The notes beneath the pieces were generated by a model. The model saw nothing but the letters and a program-made list of their open reading frames with translations. It was not told the DNA's origin and did not search any database. A stretch of DNA of 64,000 nucleotides from Corythucha ciliata. Taxonomy: Eukaryota; Arthropoda; Insecta; Hemiptera; Tingidae. Shown here piece by piece: positions 1-11,352 of this stretch. The stretch covers positions 13,516,001 through 13,580,000 of the forward strand of contig CM075937.1 in assembly GCA_038030265.1 (NCBI GenBank), written 5' to 3'. Positions within the stretch are counted from its first letter, which is position 1; each line of letters opens with the position of its first letter. Made by a program: the position numbers and the translations under genes.

Positions 1-6
1 TTTGAG

Positions 7-264
7 TTAACCTATCGTATTAACGTGTTCGATTTTTTTTTTTTTTTTTTGGCAGATTTTTTGCCAACGATATCCAACGAGGAGCAACTCACCACCTTGG
101 AAGGGCTCCTCACAAATGATACATCTTTCGAGGACTTGGTAAATAAAGTAATAATTTTCATCTTGTTCACTTGAACTTTCACACAAAAATCTCAAAGGTT
201 TCAAGCTGTCAGTGCTTGGTGACGCAAAAACGGCCGGACCAATTTTTAAAAAATAATGGACCAC
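7..264 (-). CDS. Possible ORF fragment with a C-x2-C motif
   Basis: An 85-codon open frame on the minus strand. Midway it has a CIICEEPFQGGELLLVGYR stretch, a C-x2-C start followed by a hydrophobic beta-like segment. This resembles the CxxC...V..G...L pattern found in many large uncharacterised transposon-derived proteins of invertebrates. No second metal-binding pair is visible. The end is a lysine run from a poly(T) tract, so the true frame probably stops earlier. It may be a remnant exon or chance. Confidence 0.2.
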   Translation of the reverse strand: MVHYFLKIGPAVFASPSTDSLKPLRFLCESSSEQDENYYFIYQVLERCIICEEPFQGGELLLVGYRWQKICQKKKKKIEHVNTIG

Positions 265-290
265 GTGATCGCTATGTGGATAATTAGGTA

Positions 291-500
291 AAACTTACAA
301 CTGGCGGGGTGTAAAGAGAAAAAGCCCTTCGAGCACTTGAATTTGGCTCGTGCTCTGAACGGTAAGAAAAACTTTCCTTCTGCCAATTGTTTTATTCATT
401 TTCTAATGTTTTCTCTCTTACAGAGGTCACGCGCAGAGTTTGTGATCGACTCAATATCGTGGATACAGAGATGGACTTGAGCCACGCCGGCTCAGAGTGA
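291..500 (+). CDS. Candidate two terminal exons of an unknown gene
   Basis: A reading frame runs from about 291 to a GT donor (AACG/GTAAGA) at 360. It resumes after a pyrimidine-rich TCTCTTACAG acceptor near 422, in phase, and ends at a TGA near 500. The joined C-terminus reads roughly LARALN/EVTRRVCDRLNIVD..SHAGSE. Phase-compatible splice sites and a sensible amphipathic sequence are the only support. There is no family recognition, and an in-frame stop lies just upstream of 291. The exons could belong to a gene whose body lies left of the window, or be chance. Confidence 0.25.
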
Positions 501-593
501 CTGGCCTCCTTTTATGGATTTTTCAAAAAAAAAAAAAAAAAATTGAATATTTTGACGAAAACCTTCATTGAAAATATACAACTAATATTCCAA

Positions 594-773
594 AAGAATA
601 TTTTGCGAATACTTCGAAAAAATACTATTCAAATATTTCAGAAGAATATTTTGGGAACACTTTGAGAAAATATTTTTGAAACTTACTTAGGGAATATTTT
701 GTAAATACTTGAAGAAAATATTTTTGAATTTTATTTCAAGAATATTTTGCGAATGATTTTCTCTGAATATTTT
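594..773 (+). repeat. 48-bp tandem repeat, about 3.7 copies, AT-rich
   Basis: Four diverged copies of a unit that starts (A)GAATATTTTGCGAATACTT and continues with a GAAAAAATA-type segment. Copies start at about 594, 642, 690 and 739, so the period is 48-49 bp. The last copy is truncated. No coding potential. Confidence 0.75.
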
Positions 774-859
774 ATAACCACCCAAAAAGCGGACATGCGA
801 AATATTATTTGAATATTCGAAAATAATATTCTAAAAATATGTTTTAAGTGAACTTTGCT

Positions 860-1110
860 ACTTGGGAAGTTGGGAAAATGTGCAAATTCATGGCTATGGG
901 GGGGGGGGGGCAAACCGCTAATCCACGGCTGAAATAGAGAAGAACGATACACGCGACCAAAATTGAGAATAGCGCTAAATTGCGGGTAAAGTTGACAAAA
1001 AGCACTCATTCTCATGCCTAAAATTGAGAAATTACAGATTAAACTAGTCACAAGCGCTAATTGGTGGATAGAAAAGGTGGAATAGCAGCGGTGATTCGTG
1101 GCTAAGAAAA
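860..1110 (-). repeat. TTAGC array (reverse orientation), degenerate
   Basis: Short diverged units of the type CGCGGCTAAAATTGAGAAAA...CGCTAATT, for example near 915, 955, 985 and 1055. This is the reverse orientation of the family best seen at 5545-6960. An 11-G run lies at about 900. The array is followed on its right by the flank module at 1156-1205. Confidence 0.6.
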
Positions 1111-1155
1111 GGAAAATGCTATGTACAAATTATATTTCTGGTTTATACAAATACT

Positions 1156-1205
1156 TAGGGGCCTCTTGGAGATTTCTGGCCCGGGCCCCGATAGGTGCAG
1201 GTCGG
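1156..1205 (+). repeat. Conserved flank module of a TTAGC array (copy 1)
   Basis: Sequence GGGGCCTCTTGGAGATTTCT followed by GGCCCGGGCCCCGATAGGTG. Related copies sit at 33035-33082 (same strand) and 37690-37730 (opposite strand). Each time they lie on the same side of a TTAGC array relative to the array's orientation. Function unknown. Confidence 0.6.
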
Positions 1206-2150
1206 CCAGTGACCCACGATACGCGGTTACATCCATTTCTAAATTTTGGCCATTTTATTTGGAGGCTTTTAGGATAATTTTCCCCGAGCTGAAAGAATGA
1301 GTCCCGTGGAGAATGCTCAATCGACCTGTACGCGATTTCCTCCTCAACGTCATTGAGCGGCCACCACTGTCCCTTGAATTGGTTAAAAGTGATCATTCTG
1401 CAGGGAGGCCGTCATCGAGGCTAAAGAGGTTACATTTAGATGGGCTGTTATCTACCCCCATCACATGCAATCCTATGCAAATCGTGATAAGGTACCCCTT
1501 GTGTAACCTATACCTATACATATAAAAAAAGTTAGCCCCGATGTCCGGAACTCCGTTTTGCATTTGTACTCGTATCATCAAATCATCGATTTTGTCGATC
1601 TTTATCCGGGAGAACTTCATAAGACTAGCATTTATTCTACTCATTCCTTAACAGGGAAGGATTTATCGAAAAGAAAATACTGAAATGTCTGGATGAGTTA
1701 GGGATTAACAGTAATTTTTGTTCTCGGGCAAGGCTGTGATGGGGCCAGCAAGATGTCCGGTAGATTCAAGAGTCTGCAGGCTGGGTGGAATTATGGCTAA
1801 AATGTTAAATCACCCCCCTCCCCTCCCTTAACGAGATTTCAATCTGATCCCCCCCCTAGGGCAAATTCCTACCTACGCCACTGCTCAGTGGTCCAATGAA
1901 TCCAGCCGCATGAATTATAGCCCGGGGTGGTTTATCCCCCACGCACTTATCTCGGTCGTACACTACTTGTTGACCTCATGATATTCGCTTATCGGGGATG
2001 AGCACCATTTGTTGGCGTCCAAGATTTTTAGAACACGATTGGTGGATTCCTGGATGCCACGTTATGATTTGATAGACCAGCGGGGGCGGGATTTCTACAG
2101 CAACGTTTCCACGCCACATCCCGATAAATGAGATTTGGAAAATTCCGAAA
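1206..2150. other. No gene seen
   Basis: Open frames here are short and overlap on both strands. At 1815-1880 there is a C-rich stretch followed by CTACGCCACTG, a motif common at ends of degenerate mobile elements. I see no gene. Confidence 0.5.
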
Positions 2151-2700
2151 GTTAAAAATTGGAGTTTCGAGAGTAACAAATAAGCAAATTTGGTTTTTCT
2201 TTTAGCCAACTTCATGAAATTTGTTTTTTGAAGAGCAAACTTTTGTTACCAATAGTGCCAAAAAAATTGTATAGCTACCTACTTTTAGGGAGTGAAAATA
2301 CGCGAAATTTGTTTTTAGACAGAGATACGATCGCTAAATTTGTTTTTTTAAACATCTAAACCCGTTAAAAACAGGTTCTTTAAAGAGAAAATACCGTGAA
2401 GTTGGGTTTTTGAAAAACCAAATTCGTAGAATTGGTATTTTGACGAACCAAAACCCACGAAATTATTATTTTGGATGAGTCAACCCCCCCAAAACTTGTT
2501 TCTGAAGAGCCAAATCCGTGACATTCGTATCGGAACGAACCAATTCACGTAAAATTTGTCGTACAGGGAACGGGCGGATGTTCGGTCTTTCAAAACCAAA
2601 TTTTGTAGATTCATCACAAACAAACTTTTGAGCATTTGACTGCTTCAGTGTCCTATTTTTATTAGGAGATTTCCGCTTTATCAAAAACGAAATTCCGTCG
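2150..2700 (+). repeat. GAGCCAAAT array (type B), about 35-bp degenerate units
   Basis: Repeated variants of CGTGAAATTTGTTTTTTGAA followed by GAGCCAAA(T/C), e.g. near 2215, 2300, 2395, 2430, 2500 and 2550. Individual units drift strongly in sequence and length. Related arrays are at 26720-27200 (reverse) and 33135-33430. Confidence 0.55.
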
Positions 2701-5055
2701 CTTTAGTTCACCGACTGATCGACTATTGCAAAAAAAAAGCCTCGGAAAGTAGCTGGTATCAATAAAAACTTCATGAATTCAATAAATTAAATAAATAAAC
2801 TGGGAGTTTCCCTATAATTTTCAGCCCAAAGGGAGATTGTGACTTTTTTTTTTCATCCAAAGCAGCCCCTTTTAGGCCTTTTATAGCCAATTACTTTTAT
2901 TTGTTTATTATTTGAAACCAACTCCCTTGCCGCTCTTCAATGGAAAATAGCATTTAACTTCCTTTAATCTCAGTTCTATTTACCCTGTGTAACAAGTTAA
3001 ATGTAACAGCTTTCCGGAAATACTTTAATTTATCAACTCTTGGGAAAAAAAAAAAAAAAAAAACTCAGTTGTATTTGAGGATTTGATATTGATTCTTGTT
3101 CGTTTTCAATCGCCATTTACTGCTGTTAACTTTAACGCGATTTATGCTATTTTATTTATCAATTATCCGAGACAGAGCCACTTAACAACACAACATACTT
3201 CCTTTCCCTCCGGGGAAACATGGAAGTGAGACCGCAAAGCCCGTGGTTTTCTTTATTATACGGCCCGTCTCTCCTGGCCACAACGACACGGACCTTTATT
3301 TCCCCGAAGAACAGGTGAAACCAATTGCACCTTCACTTTAAAAATTCCGTTTTTCAATCGATTTTCAATGGCTTCGACAAACAGGGTCACAACTTCACTG
3401 GAATGGGAAGAACATTAATTACGAGAAAACTAATAAGTGATTCTTAGAAGCATATAATTCCCGGGTTTTTAGCGTCACCATTTTCTAGGGAGGGCGAGAA
3501 TCGGGAAACTTTCGTTTACTTCAATAACAAGAGGATTTCTCCGAATTTGGGAACGTTTTAAATAATGTTTATTGAATTTTGAATTAGCGGGTGGATCTTT
3601 ACGGGTGTGTCGTGGAAGTAGGTGATAAACTTTGACAATAACAAAAAAGCTCTACAAGCGAAGAGTAAGGAAAACTTGTTAGCTTCACTGAAAATGTGAA
3701 AATTATGCTAGTACCCCTCCACCACCCGCTCGTTTTCTCGTTTTTTTCCAGGCCGGAACTCTGTCATTTATCTGAGAGACCCCGTCGAAAAGGAAGATGG
3801 TGGTGGTGGTAGTGGTGGGGGGGGGGCTACTCGGCTAATCTTAGCATTTGTCACAGCTGCTGGTTGGAATAGAAAGAATCTTGCCATTCACTCTCGCAGT
3901 TTAATATCAGTCAGTTCATTGATTCACTACGAACTGAAGCAACACGATAAATCTGCTTTATGAGATGGAACGTGCATTAGAAAAAGAATATGAATTGAAG
4001 ATAAGAATTATCTGGACACTGCTCGAATTATACACGATTTCGCGAGACGTCCCTTTCAAAATTCACGGCGTTATTCACCCTGATGGTAGACGCTTTATTT
4101 TATTTATTCACGCGGTTACTTCTGCGAGAAATGTTTAAATATGACGTGAATATTTCATCAGTGGCGCTGAGGTAATTTTCTGTGCAAATGTCATTGAAAC
4201 GTCGAGGATCTTTGCTGAATAGTTCCACTTTTTTCATACCGCGAAGCGAGAACGTGGAGCAGCGTTCGTTGGATACGTTCATGACTCCGCTTCACCTGAC
4301 TAGATATTCACTCATTCGGACTGTCACACTTATGGCGGTCGTGGTGGTATTGGAAGGGAGGGGGTCATCTGGTCTATTTTAAATACCGCAACGCTATTAA
4401 GCGATAAGCTACATTATTCATGTATCGGCTAGGACTCGGAGGAAAGGCGTTTGACGCTGCTCTGTAGGGTAAGTATGCTAATTCTAGAAGTGAGTTTGGA
4501 AAGTCCAATATTTGACATCAGGGGTCATCCATTTCGACGTCTGGTCACGAATATAGATTTAAGTAATTATGATGTGACACGCTCGGGTTGCGGGGAAGGG
4601 AACCGCAGAGGAGCAATGACCCGACTCGTCAGCCAAGGAGTTGATGGGCTTGTTTCACAGTGTAAAACATTGACAACGCGTGGATGGGTTGGAAAATAAT
4701 GACAAGGGCAACATAAGAGAGTCCCTCTCGGCACGACCAAGGGCTTGAATCGCGGATTTCACCCCTTTCAACCTCATTTTCGCGTATATTTGGTTGAATA
4801 ATCAGAATAATCAATGTCACGAGTTTGACCCCTTCGAAACTTAAATTTTGTGGATTGTTACTCACAGAGTCACAGAATACAATTTCATAATCATAACTTA
4901 TACTGACCTAAAAAAAAAAAGTAAGTATTTAATTTCAAGATCAATTAATTTATTTTCAGCCTCCCCACTCCCTCGAATTCACAGTTGTGACTATGGTGGT
5001 GCGGTGAGATGGGAGACATCCCATAATTGTCTGAGCGAAAAATAAATTAAATTAA
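2701..5055. other. No gene seen; AT-rich with low-complexity patches
   Basis: The stretch contains poly(A) at about 3043-3062, a GGTGGT/G-run patch at 3795-3833, and many in-frame stops. Short ORFs at 4182-4382, 4451-4699 and 4848-5045 show no domain, no conserved motif and no splice support. Nothing else stood out. Confidence 0.5.
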
Positions 5056-5059
5056 GGTT

Positions 5060-5165
5060 AGTGATATATGCAGGTATACTGTACCTACACGTAAAACGCT
5101 ATTTGAACGGTACGGCAAGCGTAAAACACTACTTGCAGGAGCGTAAAACGCTGGTTGCAGATAAG
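5060..5165 (-). repeat. GTAAAACGCT minisatellite fragment
   Basis: Three degenerate units containing GCGTAAAACGCTA(T/C)TTG with interleaved GGTAC/GTACC pieces. This is the reverse-complement relative of the minisatellite at 8790-8935. Confidence 0.5.
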
Positions 5166-5544
5166 CGCATATTTTTTATGCCATACTCCAGGGCCGGCCA
5201 TCTTTTTTTGGTCTTTCCCCCCCTCCACCACATCGAGCACAAGCACAACACTTTGTTCTTAGCAAAAGGCCGTGACACTCTGAATAAAACGCACTTGGGC
5301 CCTGTTCAATAACTTCAAAACATAAGTTAACCACAGTATAATAGCGTTTTCCTTTTGCACAAAATGTGCCCTGCGGCAGTTCATTGCAATGCCGGCTTTG
5401 GAAATTTGGCCCCCCTCCCCGGGCGAATCTTTCACCAACGTATCCATGAAGTTACCTTCAGGAGCCGTGAATTAACATTTTTTTCCCATTACTTCCTCCA
5501 ATCCAACTCCTACTTACTGCATCACTTCTTCTCATTTTTGTCGG
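5166..5544. other. No gene seen
   Basis: The stretch includes C-rich patches at 5216-5224 and 5410-5420 and overlapping short ORFs on both strands without recognisable protein features. Confidence 0.45.
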
Positions 5545-6960
5545 TTAATTAGCGATTTGGCTCCATTTTAGCCGCGAATTAGCAATTTGTCTCCATTTTA
5601 GCCGCGGATTAGCGATTTTTGTTGCAATTAATTTGTGTTTTACCTGATCTGATCTGCTAATGAGTGATTTTAACGCGTGAATTAAGCGCTATATTATCTC
5701 ATTTTAGCCACGAAGTTGTCTCCGGGAAACGTGGCTTGCCTTTTGTGACTTTAGCAGTGAATACGTGTTTTTCCTGATTTCTCAATTTTCTGTGAATTAG
5801 CCAATTTTCCTCAAATTAACCCTCCAGTTCTTGATCAAATCTTGATTTTAAGCGGAAATTAGCGTTTTTCGTCAGCCGCTAACTATGAATTTGTCTACGT
5901 TTCAGCAACGTATTAAAGTTCCCCCAATATTCGCCGCGAATAACCTAACGCTTTTTCTAAAAGTTAGCGCGGTGGATTAGCGATTTTTTGTCACTTTCCG
6001 GCACGAAATTACCTTTAGAAGCCGCAAATTGACGATTTCTCCATGTAATCCACAAATTAGCGTTTTTATTTACTTCATCTCTTCTTCTCAATTTTATCGA
6101 TGGATTAGCATTTGTCTCCATATTAGCCGTGAATTAGCGATTTTTGCACTTTTTCGATTTTTCACCATTTTAGTCGTGTATTAACAGCGATTTATCTGAA
6201 TTTTGCAGTGAACTCGTGTTTTTCCTTATTTTAGCCGCTAATTAGCGATTTTTCTCAATTTCGTCCATTAATTAGCAGCTTTACTTAATGCTTTTCTTTG
6301 CTGGCAAATTAGCAAGATTTGCTTCGCTTTTAGTTATGGATTAGCGTTTTTTCGCAGTTTGAGTCACAAACGTGCCTTCAGAAGCTGAAAATTGTCGTTT
6401 CCATGCATCTAGCCTCTAAGCGCTTTTTTTTTTTTTTTTTTTTTAATTTATTCTCCATGGTAGCCGTGAAAACGATATTTTAGCCGCTAAAGACCGATTT
6501 TCCCCAATTTCATCCGTGAATTAGCACTTTTTCCTAGTTTTCCCTGCGAATTAGCGTTGTTTTTCACTCTCAGTAATAAATTAGCGTTTTTTTCAGATTG
6601 AGCCACGAACTTCCGTTATGAATAAGCCGATAATTCATGTTTCCGTAATTTTAGGCGCGATTTAGCGCTTTTTCCCACAACCATTTGTCCCCATTGGTCG
6701 ATTTTTTACTATTTTAGCTGTAATTAGCATGATTCGTGATGTTGAACGCAAGTTGCTGTTTTTTAAACTTTATCCGCGATTTAAGAGCTTTTTCTCAATT
6801 TTAGTCGTGAAAGTAACGTTTTACCTCGTGAACTAGCTATTTTTCTTATCCGTTATTTTGCCCTTTTCCCCACTTCTGTCTGTGCATGAGTTATTTTGCC
6901 GTGAATTAGCCATTTATCTCAATTTCGGCCCCGAATCAGCGTTGTCAAGTGGCACTTAGC
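5545..6960 (+). repeat. TTAGC array (forward), the best-preserved copy
   Basis: About 1.4 kb of head-to-tail variants of TTTTAGCCGCGAATTAGCG followed by a T-run and CTC. The period is exactly 30 bp at 5551, 5581 and 5611 and drifts to 30-40 bp further right. Units are individually very diverged, so this is an old array. No ORF spans it. The same family occurs at 860-1110, 12060-12330, 17080-17260, 30640-31500, 32150-32990 and 37800-38020. Confidence 0.8.
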
Positions 6961-7955
6961 GGATTAGGATTAGCTGGTCATGGGGAGGCGCGAATTGTAC
7001 CGTTTTCCATTTTCACCAAAATCCGACAGTGCCAAAATCCAACATTAAAAATGATATTTTACCACAGTTGAGATACTATAAATGCAGGTAAAGGCAATCC
7101 TCAGATAAGTAAGATAGTTGATTGACGACGCCATTTCTGTTCTGGATAACAGATAACCGCAAACTTCAAATTATTCAAAACTAACTAAGAAAAATCGCTG
7201 GTCAACGTGCCAGAACCCAAAGGCAAAGGTTGTTGGCTACGGAATGTTGCTACTCAATTACTAAAACTTTCTGGAAGTTTATTGAAAGCCACAACACTTT
7301 ATTTTAGGGAATTCAACGCAGTTTAACTACTATGAAGAGCTCTGGATATTTCACGTTCATTTTCGAAGATACACTTCAAAGACGTTCGGTCTGTTATTCT
7401 TCTGCGTTGAAAGCTATTCTTTAAATTTTTACTCTCTTGAGCCCCTGCCCATTCCTACGAAAAGAGGCGGAACAATTTTGAATGCCTGTAAACAGAGAAA
7501 TGTGAACCCTGCCAGTTAGAAATCGCCTGGTTATTGTCTGAATCCAATCATCAGTGTACTGGCCCTTGAAGATGATTACGTACTTACTCAACATTAAAAC
7601 GACTTTTCGTTTTTGGATAGGACTGACACCTCGTCAGCGTTTCACTTGCCACTTTATTCCTTCCCCTCTCATTATTTGGAATGATGAATATTCGGTGAGC
7701 AGAACTTGGAATTCATCCCATTAGAGCATTTGTGCCTCGTAAACCCGAACCTCTTTCACAAATAAACGCACAACAGAAAAATACAGTTTTAAACGGAAAT
7801 TAATGATAAACTAGCTTTTTCCAGCGTGATGTATTTCAAAAATCACTGTTGTTATGGTAACTGTTGAATGATATGATAACAGAACAAAAATGGCGGATCC
7901 CAGGAAAAACTTTATCAAACATCGCCTCTATTCGTCTCTATCTCTCTGAGTGAGC
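6961..7955. other. No gene seen
   Basis: Roughly 1 kb of non-repetitive AT-rich sequence between the TTAGC array and a small MITE. No ORF longer than 60 codons and no recognisable RNA gene. Confidence 0.5.
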
Positions 7956-8097
7956 CCATCCGGCATTTTGGGGTAGATAAATTTGATATTTAGTTGGTAG
8001 GAGGGGTGCATGGAATTGGAAGTACTATGGAGGGTCCCACCGGTCCCACGAGGCTTTATTAAATTTATGATAATTTTATCTACCCCAATATGGCCGT
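7956..8097. mobile_element. Small MITE with GGGGTAGATAAA inverted ends
   Basis: Left end CCGGCATTTTGGGGTAGATA pairs with the reverse complement of the right end, GGCCATATTGGGGTAGATAA. The element is about 140 bp with no coding. AGC flanks both sides (GTGAGC before, AGC after), which could be a short target duplication. Superfamily not assigned. Confidence 0.55.
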
Positions 8098-8139
8098 GAG
8101 CTAACCTGGTAGTATAGATTCTCTACTAAAGTATCCTTA

Positions 8140-8223
8140 ACCACAGCAGGCCATTGGCGGGCCATTGTGAACGACTCAGCGGGCCATGGCCATGTCCCGC
8201 GGGCACTGGGTTGCCCACCCCTG
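8140..8223 (-). mobile_element. hAT-like transposon end fragment
   Basis: The right boundary reads GGGTTGCCCACCCCTG, the reverse complement of CAGGGGTGGGCAACCC, a classic hAT terminal inverted repeat. Inside it are repeated GGCC-ATGG/GCGGG words, as in non-autonomous hAT ends. I could not find the partner terminus, so this is a truncated copy. Confidence 0.5.
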
Positions 8224-8260
8224 TATAGTCAGAGAAAGAACTCCAGGGAACTTAACTTCG

Positions 8261-8614
8261 ATGAATGAATTTGACGATGAATTTTTTGCAAGTTTCCTGG
8301 TGGGAGGTCTTGCACGTGCTGGGTCACTTCCTGGTCGGAAAAACCGATTCATCCTGGTATCGGGTCCTAAAGGGCCTCAAGCCCGGGCGGGAAGAAAGCA
8401 CACACCTGGTAGAAGATTTCTAGAGTTCAGTAAAGGGAACACTCGTTTTAAGAAGTTTGGGCACGACAGAAGATCAAGGAAAGCTAATCATAGACCATAT
8501 CGCCACACTTTCCGGGCAAAAGATCGGAAAATCGCAAGGAAGAAAGTGGTGGATGGTGAACTCGTCACCGCACTAATTTATAACGCAGTGCAATGGGTTA
8601 CAAAGGCTCTATGA
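8261..8614 (+). CDS. Hypothetical basic protein, 117 codons
   Basis: An uninterrupted frame from an ATG at 8261 to TGA at 8612-8614. The frame stays open upstream through the hAT end, which is probably not coding. The N-terminus is acidic and hydrophobic (NEFDDEFFASFLVGG). The middle and C-terminus are very rich in Arg/Lys (FRAKDRKIARKK). I do not recognise a family. The basic composition would suit a nucleic-acid-binding protein, but no motif is clear. It lies between a hAT fragment and the truncated BEL/Pao element, so it may be a mobile-element remnant or a chance ORF. Confidence 0.25.
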   Translation: MNEFDDEFFASFLVGGLARAGSLPGRKNRFILVSGPKGPQARAGRKHTPGRRFLEFSKGNTRFKKFGHDRRSRKANHRPYRHTFRAKDRKIARKKVVDGELVTALIYNAVQWVTKAL

Positions 8615-8624
8615 ATAATTGGCT

Positions 8625-8789
8625 ATTATGGATATAACAAAAGGGCAAGAGCAGGGGAGATGGTTGATTTACCGCCTCTCCCCAACCTGATTAATTATTT
8701 CATATTTATGTAGGTAGGTATAGTTATTCTAAGTATGTTGTATACACTACAGGTTGTCGGATCGGCTTGAATTATTGAGAAGCGTGCCT
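8625..8789. other. No feature seen
   Basis: Short AT-rich spacer between the basic ORF and the minisatellite. Confidence 0.4.
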
Positions 8790-8935
8790 GCAACTACAAA
8801 TAGGATTTTATGCTAAGTTACTGTACCTACAAATAGCGTTTAACGCGTAGGTACTGTACCTGCAAATAGCAATTTATGCGTAGGTACCGCACCTGCAAAT
8901 AGCGTTTTATGCGTAGGTACTGTACCTGCATATAG
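8790..8935 (+). repeat. About 46-bp minisatellite, 3-4 copies
   Basis: Units contain GTAGGTACTGTACCTGCAAA followed by TAGCGTTTTATGC. Each unit has an internal palindrome GGTAC..GTACC. It is related in reverse orientation to 5060-5165. Confidence 0.7.
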
Positions 8936-9146
8936 TCACTTCGTTAAATTAAAGTGAAAATATGGAAGGACTCCTTCCGTCGCCACATATCTAAAACCCA
9001 AGGGTTGGCGCTTACAAACGGAAGCGGATCGGTTAAATTGCTCCGAAAGCGGCGGCGGTGAAATTGATTTGTTAGCGAGATAACACCATTACATGGATTT
9101 TTCAGGGAGCGAAACCGAAAAGTCTTGACGTCATGATGGTACCTGG

Positions 9147-11330
9147 ACTCGTTTCAGAGGTCTTCTGGATTCTGGAAGCCAGTGTTCATTTGTGAGCTCG
9201 AAATTAGCGTCTCAATTAAGACTCAAGAACTTCAAATCGCCTACCGTGGTGCAAGGTCTTGCTCAAACCTCAGTTGGTACAATTGAGAGGGCTGTCAAAT
9301 TTGAGTTTGCCCCATCCGGTCGTGCCACCCCTTCTTCGTTTGTGACCTCAGCTTTCGTCATCGAAAAAAAATCTGATCCTTTACCAACGACGACATTTTC
9401 TAATACGTCTTGGAGTCACATAGACAAACTGCCTCTTGCAGACCCAACCTTCGGGCGCACTCGTGGCATAGATTTTTTAATCGGAGCCGACCTGTATCCC
9501 TCACTTTTCACGGTTAAAAAGGTTACCGGCCCAACTGGTGCACCCTGCGCCCTTGAAACCCTTTTGGGCTGGGTCCTGATGGGCCCTGTTACTGACTCAT
9601 CCTCCATCGCTTGTGTTTCTTGCCCCGCCGTGGTCTCGATGTTTACCACTCTGTCGCTCGAGGAAATGACGTTACCTCATTTTGGAGTCTTGACAAGTTA
9701 CCGGCCTCTCTGTCGAGGATCCTTCTGACGCCTACTGTGAAAACTACTTCCTTGATAATGTCAAGCGTCTTCCTAGTGGCCGTTATGAGGTCCCTCTAAT
9801 TTTTCCACCCGGCGAGCCTCGATTGGGAAACTCACGGGAAGGTGCTCTCCGTCGTTTTCTTTCGTTAAAGTGTAGACTCAAGGCTCATCCGGAGCTATGA
9901 CAGCAGTACGTCAAATTCATGAATGAACACATCAACGAAGGCTGCGTCGAAAGCGTAGAAAACCCCAGTGATTGTTACTATATTCCACACCGTTGTGTCT
10001 TAAAGGCAGATAGCATTACCACGAAAATTCGCGTGGTATTTGACGCGTCCGCTCCTTCGTCCAACAGTCGTTCACTAAAGGGCTGTCTGTTTGCTGGTCC
10101 GAAGCTACAGAAGAATTTAATATGCATCATAATACTCTTTAGAAGAGACCCTGTGGTTTTAATCGGCGATATCAAACGCATGTTTTGCCAGATCCGTTGG
10201 AGTCAGCTGTTCACCGTTTTTGGCTACAAGAGCATTGAGAAGGCTCTGTGACGATGAAGGTGCTTCTCTTCCCTTGGCAGCGTCTCACTTGCTTGTTGAC
10301 GACCTCATTACGTCTTGTAGTGACGTCGACGAGGCGAAGGCGTTAAGGAAGGAATTAACGGCCCTCTTTGCTACGGGTGGTTTCTTATTGAGAAAATGAG
10401 CCAGTAATGTTCCTGAAGTACTGCAAGATGTTCCTTCTTTTGACGTTCAGATTGACACCGACAACGTCTCATTCGACACGGAGTCTCCCTTCCTGAATGT
10501 TTTAGACCACCAATGGCAACCGTCTCGTGATGTTTTCACTTTCAAGGTAAATCCTTCTGAAGGCAAGTGTACAAAACGAGAAATCCTGTCGTTCATCGCT
10601 CATCTTTTTGTCCCTCTTGGAAATCTCGCGCCTAGCGTTTTAACGGCGAAACTTCTTATAACAGAGCTCTGGCAAGAAAATGCGATTGGGATGACCCTTT
10701 GCCACCCGATCTGGAGTCCCATTGGCTAAACCTACGCAAAGAATTCGTTGCCTTTGAAAGTCTTACCCTTCCGCGTAGCTTCAGGGAAATAAATGAAACC
10801 CCGGGTTTTGAGCTTCACGACGGTTTTGCCGACGTGAGCGAATTTTACTGATGAGCAAAACGAGGGTTGTCCCATCTAGAAGGAAACGCCCCATGAGCAC
10901 GGACCCCAATAACTTCGAGCCCTTAACGCCAGGTCACCTTAGGACGTCAGCCCCCTTGGTTTCAATTCCATTTCCTTCGGACGACCAGTCACCAATGAAT
11001 AAACTGAAAAGATGGGGATCTGTTCGGCATCTTCAATGTTGCTTCTGGAATAGATGGCGAAAAGAGTACTTGTCTCAGCTTCAAACACGCCAAAAATGGT
11101 CGAAAATTACTTCACCGCTAGAGATCGGTGCCCTCGCGCTCCTCAAGGAGGATAACGTACCGCCATTATCGAGGCCTTTGGGTAAGGTAATCGAGATTCT
11201 ACCGAGATACGCATCGCCTCTTGGCATGACGGAAGACGCATCATCAAGGACTTCACACGTCCCTCGAACAAGGTGATTCCCCTGCCATTAGGAGAGGGGC
11301 TCGCCCCTCCTCCTGTGGTTAGTTGAACCA
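9147..11330 (+). pseudogene. BEL/Pao retrotransposon pol, decayed and internally deleted
   Basis: The pieces are in the BEL/Pao order. An aspartic protease (9147-9730) has active-site LLDSGS and the family stretch LIGADLYPSLF...ETLLGWVLMGP. A reverse transcriptase (about 9900-10830) has YYIPHRCV, TTKIRVVFDASAP, a DIKRMF motif and LVDD in place of the usual YVDD. The start of RNase H (ELHDGFADVS) follows. Most of RNase H and the integrase core are missing. The frame then resumes near 10860 in the integrase tail (PLTPGHL...W.RWRKEYLSQLQTR.KW). Several frameshifts and stops separate these blocks, so the element is dead. gag and the 5' LTR are absent. The 3' LTR follows at 11353. Assignment to BEL/Pao is firm; the exact clade is not. 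Confidence 0.88.
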
Positions 11331-11352
11331 ATGTGCTTCAAGGTGGGGGGGA

